Source: Clytia hemisphaerica (lineage: Eukaryota > Cnidaria > Hydrozoa > Leptothecata > Clytiidae). Taken from it: a stretch of 64,000 nt of DNA. The stretch covers positions 2,704,386 through 2,768,385 of the forward strand of contig CACVBU010000359.1 of the NCBI GenBank assembly GCA_902728285.1. The letters are read 5' to 3'. Both the position numbers and the translations under genes were made by a program. Positions 61,501-64,000 of this stretch are shown piece after piece; the first letter of the stretch is position 1; each line of letters begins with the position of its first letter. The notes under the pieces were generated by a model. It searched no databases. It worked only from the letters and a program-made list of their open reading frames with translations, and had not been told where the DNA came from.

Positions 61501-63045
61501 ATTATACATCAATCTTCAGGTAGGTACATTCAGCATGTAGCTTGTTACAATAGAATTTGGTATTGCATATCATTCTTTTAAAACTTTTGTTTTCTTTCTA
61601 ATGCTTGAGCAAAACGAAGTAGAAAAATGATGTAATATGAAAGTTTAAAGAGGGGGTTCCTTCATTTTCAATTTCTCTATCTGACAGGCAGCTGAAAAGA
61701 TTCTTCTTCGATTGGGAGCGCTGCAAATGAGAAAAATGAAAAATGGTTAGTTCTTTTTTCCTCTATATTATACAATTCTAACAGCAGGCTTAGGTATCAG
61801 GACCTATATCTTGTCCAATGTCGGGGAGAAATTATAAGCGTTAAGCCATTTAATACGCTTTTGCATTTAATTCATTCTTCAAAGGGCAATGATTTTCTAT
61901 TTTCCTTTTCAATTCAGTTGGAATTACTATTCGTTCCATAAAAGGGATTGAAATTGATATTTTGATATTTTGATAAATAATGTTAATGGTGCAATGTTAT
62001 AAGGGAAAAATACCTACCTGTCGTCAATTCAATTATTTACCAGGCAGAATATTTTGTGTCTTTCCAGCTGAGACGATCAGTTCTTTGAAATGTTGTTGAA
62101 ATGGAATTCTTTTTGTTTTTCACCGTAGGACAAGAACTTGCAGTCATTAGCAAAATGGGTCGTAAAATGAGCCGAATTCCATTGTTGCCTCGTTTCTCCA
62201 AAATGTTGATCTTAGTGAGTCAACAAAATACACATTGTTTGCAGTACGTTATTGCAATAGTTGCTGCTCTTACAGTAAAAGTATGATGTTTTGTTGTCAA
62301 GGCTTTCACCATTTTCGTACAAAATTGTTTTGCTCTACTTTTCCTTTGCATTTGGCGCTTTCTAATTCGACGTTCTACTATTCAAAATGGTCCCTTTTTT
62401 CAATGAAAATCCAATCTCCCTTGAAAATTAAATTGAAGAGCGTGAACTGTATATCAATTTAACAGATGTAGAAATTCCAGGTGATTTTCTAATTTTTTCT
62501 GTATTTTCAGGAAATTTTCACAGACGATATTGATGTTAAAAATTTGGCTGACACTGATGTAAGTGGATTCCAATCTCACGTTTCAAAAATTGTTCTATTG
62601 AAATGTTATTTTCTGATATAAAAAACTATTTTCATTGTCGAGATTTCCCTAATCAAAGATCCTAAGAGTGATTAAAGTGTCCGCTAGATTTGTATTTGAA
62701 GAAGACTTGTCGGTAAAGATTAGTGGTGGAATTCATATTTTGTAACTCTCTGTTTCATCTAAGGGTGTCCTAAAAATATTCGAAGCCTTTACATGCTCTG
62801 AACTTTTTGAGTTTTAAGCTAAAAATGTTCTGAACCAATTCTTATAATCACCATTTTGCGAGTATTTTTTGTGTAATTCCCTAATAAAGCCTCAAAAAGG
62901 CCTTAACTTGTTCTTAACATTTAGGCCATCGAATCCTTATGTTCTTTTATAGTTTGTTCTATGTTCCTATTCTTTTCAGAACGAGATCGACATCAAGAGG
63001 AAAAGAATGTTAATCACGCAAGCCCGACGAAAATGGTGTGGAGAG
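46511..63045 (+). CDS. DHX37: DHX37, DEAH-box RNA helicase of the small-subunit processome (22 exons; continues off the right edge)
   Basis: Nucleolar helicase (yeast Dhr1/Ecm16) that releases U3 snoRNA during 18S rRNA maturation. Exons: 46511-46795, 46913-47019, 47211-47584, 47950-48035, 48360-48514, 49256-49351, 49614-49654, 50235-50290, 52277-52390, 53300-53482, 56449-56642, 57438-57567, 57715-57810, 58165-58272, 58577-58623, 59101-59178, 59686-59782, 60704-60769, 61688-61745, 62129-62280, 62511-62558, 62980-63045; all in phase, about 879 codons. Visible motifs: basic N-terminus [14 protein letters not shown], acidic linker (about 180-210), Walker A GSTGSGKT (about 317), DEAH (about 414), MSATLR (about 448), [31 protein letters not shown] (about 704), then the start of the helicase-associated domain. 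The acidic/Gly insert [11 protein letters not shown] in exon 12 matches a variable loop of DHX37. The OB-fold C-terminus is outside the window. The start is fixed by an in-frame TAG just upstream. The exon 8 donor (GTTATT) is weak. Confidence 0.95.
47875..47910 (+). other. DHX37: Possible optional 36-bp microexon of DHX37
   Basis: Acceptor tttctttag and donor GTAACA frame 36 bp with phase 2 in and 1 out, exactly compatible with the flanking DHX37 exons. Inclusion would add 12 residues without a frameshift. It is not needed for the conserved protein, so it may be a cryptic exon. Confidence 0.25.
49966..50176. mobile_element. AAGTTGGTCTAA long-arm MITE (211 bp) in a DHX37 intron
   Basis: Two arms of about 70 bp are near-perfect inverse copies (AAGTTGGTCTAA, TCTTCTAATTTCG, then ATAGGAAG). 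They nearly fill the element, which would fold into a hairpin. No target duplication can be called. Confidence 0.65.
50605..50656. repeat. GCGGGGTGATTA hairpin
   Basis: GCGGGGTGATTA and TAATCACCCCGC face each other across about 20 bp in a DHX37 intron. Possibly the ends of a very short MITE. Confidence 0.4.
50865..51025. mobile_element. Hairpin MITE (about 160 bp) in a DHX37 intron
   Basis: Arms AATAACATGGT, TGATTT(T)GGGAATAATAG and GAAAACATTTCA are repeated in inverse order on the other side. It would form an almost continuous hairpin. Confidence 0.65.
52081..52140. repeat. Dispersed repeat with GTCCGTCCGTCC run
   Basis: ACCTCAGAGG and ATAAATTCACC followed by a CCGT run match 60934-60990 (ACCTCGCAGG, ATAAATTAACC, CCGT run). 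This is a dispersed family in DHX37 introns; full borders were not found. Confidence 0.45.
54628..55587 (-). CDS. Intronless divergent class-A-like GPCR, nested in a DHX37 intron
   Basis: Complete 319-aa ORF with seven hydrophobic segments (about residues 5-30, 40-70, 84-106, 118-138, 142-170, 233-260, 268-300). Rhodopsin-family landmarks are SLAVSDLLL in TM2 (LAxxD), ERV at the end of TM3 in place of DRY, and NPMIYIF in TM7 (NPxxY). The Cys at the start of TM3 and its extracellular loop 2 partner are absent, loop 2 is only a few residues, and TM6 has no CWxP but an Ile-rich run. Loop 3 is Ser/Thr/Gly-rich. A Cys-Cys pair near the C-terminus (LCSCC) could be palmitoylated. Ligand is unknown. 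It lies antisense inside the DHX37 intron 53483-56448, consistent with retroposition (inference). Confidence 0.85.
   Translation of the reverse strand: MKGASMLAIGYFVMSVIGSSTNSTAIYCLYKETVNFASIEASNIFLLSLAVSDLLLSLVGLSSMGFYLASVIQPDRIPIIRYIGSIFYSLSLYNLSLLTLERVIKITRPKHHINWMENKKITILILISCVFEGTILQSTSFYSIVAFLIIQIVHVIGTLIILMVSYALVYRKHRQSAIMVASFRSATNGTGADTSVNDPGNMTHINGHGDSKRGADCSISSTVASTSASKRLIKKVLMLISTHFFFLITIIIIIIIGTAIPHDEDIIKRDLKFFLAILITSMNSTCINPMIYIFQAQKFRKRLCSCCYRSKRVGSVQQR
55759..56129. repeat. About 200-bp tandem duplication upstream of the GPCR
   Basis: Two copies (55759-55963 and about 55964-56129) share ATTAATTTTAGGAGTG, GGTGAACATAATTGTTTCGG and TTGAAATACTTTACAAGAAA with a few indels. They lie 170 bp upstream of the GPCR start, so they may be in its promoter region. 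Confidence 0.75.
58738..58996. repeat. Half copy of the foldback element family
   Basis: Closely matches the right half of 19868-20760 (CTGATGGCGAAATATATAGC, then GAAAGCGCAACTTCC and AAATCTGCCTCAC). It lies in a DHX37 intron and the left arm is missing. Confidence 0.65.
59485..59650. mobile_element. Pogo/Tigger-like MITE (166 bp) flanked by TA
   Basis: Left end TAGTTAACGCTCTTTAATTC and right end GAATTGGAGAGTGTCAACTG are inverted and flanked by TA on both sides, as expected for the Tc1/mariner superfamily. It lies in a DHX37 intron. Confidence 0.6.
60187..60648. repeat. 15-bp minisatellite, about 31 copies
   Basis: Unit TGTCCGTTGTACGGG repeated with very few changes (C to T variants cluster at 60530-60640; 1-2 base deletions occur at 60265-60400). 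It fills most of the DHX37 intron between exons 17 and 18. Because 15 is a multiple of 3 and no unit frame contains a stop, long repetitive ORFs appear on both strands; they are artefacts. Confidence 0.95.
61080..61260. repeat. Duplicated CCGGCCGAAAATGCCGGAAA block
   Basis: The block CCGGCCGAAAATGCCGGAAA occurs at about 61102 and 61233, each time followed by TTTTTGCA-type sequence and preceded by TTTTTTCTGATTTTT-type sequence. This is a local direct duplication in a DHX37 intron. Confidence 0.55.
62760..62960. repeat. Diverged GTTCTTAAC-family repeat
   Basis: Words CTAAAAATGTTCT, AACTTGTTCTTAACATTTA and CCTTATGTTCTTTTATAGTT match the 18577-18838 family. It ends just before DHX37 exon 22. Confidence 0.45.
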
Positions 63046-63172
63046 GTAATCATGAGCCTGTACCACCCCGCCCACGGGCGTTTTTTAAAGAAAGCACAAG
63101 CGTAGGAATGTTCTTTTAAAAATTAAATATTGCATTGACGCGTTAAAAGTAACGCTTCTTTAGTTGAGCTAC

Positions 63173-64000
63173 CGGGTGCGCCACAAAAAAGTTTCTGTCT
63201 TTGAAACTAATTTTCTCGAAATCTAAAAATTTCAAAAGAACCATTCCTATTTTATTGGAAAGAAGAAAAATAGACTTAAATTTTGATGGGTCATTTATTA
63301 AATTCGATTCATTAGATCAAAAGTTATATCCAATTGAATAAAAATGTTACTTTCAGAAAGTGCTCGAAAACGTTAAAAATCGACCTATCAAATTTTTACT
63401 TTAAATTTGGCAATCGCAATAGCCTTTACATGATTAAGAGCATTTTTCATTAACTAAACACATAAATTTTGAAACTGAAGGGTCGAAAGGGTTCAAAATC
63501 TTCATCAAAATTAATTTGATTTAGTTTTACCGAAATTTTCCTCAGATTTTTGCTTCTAGACTGGATTAAGTCTATGTAAGGCTGAATCTACCTCGAAACC
63601 CATATTTGATGTATTTTTATGAATTCTACCAGATTCCTTGGCCTTTTTCGACGAATTTTCTTCCTTTCATTGAAATTCAACCTTCCTTTAAATAACAAAA
63701 GGTCATTTAGACAGCTAATTATCATTTTTAATGACTGAAACAAAAATACTGATATATCATGTAATTATGCTTCTGAATAATTTGATAGGTCGATTTTTAA
63801 CGTTTTTGAGCACTTTCCAAAAGTAACTTTTTTATTCAATTGAGCATAACTTTTGATCTAATGAATCGAATTCAATAAATGACCCATCAAAATTTAAGTT
63901 TATTTTTCTTCTTTCCAATAAAATAGGAATGGTTCCTTTAAAATTTTTAAATTTTGAGAAAATTACTTTTAAAGAGAGAAACTTTTTTGTGGCGCACCCG
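63173..64000. mobile_element. Long-arm inverted-repeat element CGGGTGCGCCACAAAAAAGT (at least 828 bp)
   Basis: Left arm 63173-63392 and right arm about 63786-64000 are inverse copies over about 220 bp with roughly 10 percent differences (termini CGGGTGCGCCAC / GTGGCGCACCCG). The right terminus coincides with the last base of the window, so the flank and target duplication cannot be read. It lies in the DHX37 intron after exon 22. No ORF. Confidence 0.8.

Overview
This is an AT-rich, intron-rich window from an invertebrate animal nuclear genome. Introns of about 0.1 to 3 kb with GT/AG borders interrupt conserved animal proteins. No prokaryotic gene organisation, tRNA, rRNA or CRISPR array was seen. 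I cannot name the species; the compact gene spacing, mixed strand use and very heavy load of short inverted-repeat transposons fit a non-vertebrate metazoan.

Gene layout, left to right. (1) Minus strand, 381-15693: the N-terminal half of ATR, the PIKK checkpoint kinase. Twenty coding exons join in phase from a start at 15693 and cover the HEAT-repeat solenoid and UME region; the FAT and kinase parts lie off the left edge. (2) Minus strand, 16323-17084: an intronless leucine-rich-repeat protein. (3) About 17.4-28.4 kb: a transposon-rich gene desert. It holds one intact ORF, a PHD-finger plus RRM-like ORF1 protein of a non-LTR retrotransposon, in a unit with no reverse transcriptase. (4) Minus strand, 29996-34964: the catalytic subunit of protein phosphatase 1, with its first coding exon not found. 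(5) About 35-46 kb: no recognised gene, several mobile elements. (6) Plus strand, 46511-63045: the DEAH-box helicase DHX37 (yeast Dhr1/Ecm16 type), 22 coding exons in phase, running off the right edge. (7) Minus strand, 54628-55587: an intronless divergent class-A-like GPCR nested inside a DHX37 intron.

The genes are housekeeping functions (DNA-damage checkpoint, PP1 dephosphorylation, ribosome biogenesis) and do not form a functional cluster. The unusual content is in the repeats. At least a dozen terminal-inverted-repeat elements have readable termini and target-site duplications of 3, 4, 5-6, 7, 8, 9, about 10 and 13 bp, so several transposase systems have been active. Three related elements begin with CAGGGGG-type G-tracts and have 7-bp target duplications; one carries an array of about ten near-perfect 13-bp palindromes and sits within 10 bp of an ATR 5' splice site. 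A local segmental duplication (about 23.5-27.2 kb, with an earlier unit at 21.4-23.5 kb) supplies internal empty sites that directly confirm several insertions.

Limits: exons were joined by eye using splice motifs, phase and remembered family similarity. Transposon superfamily names are inferences from termini and target duplications only, because no transposase ORF was recognised.
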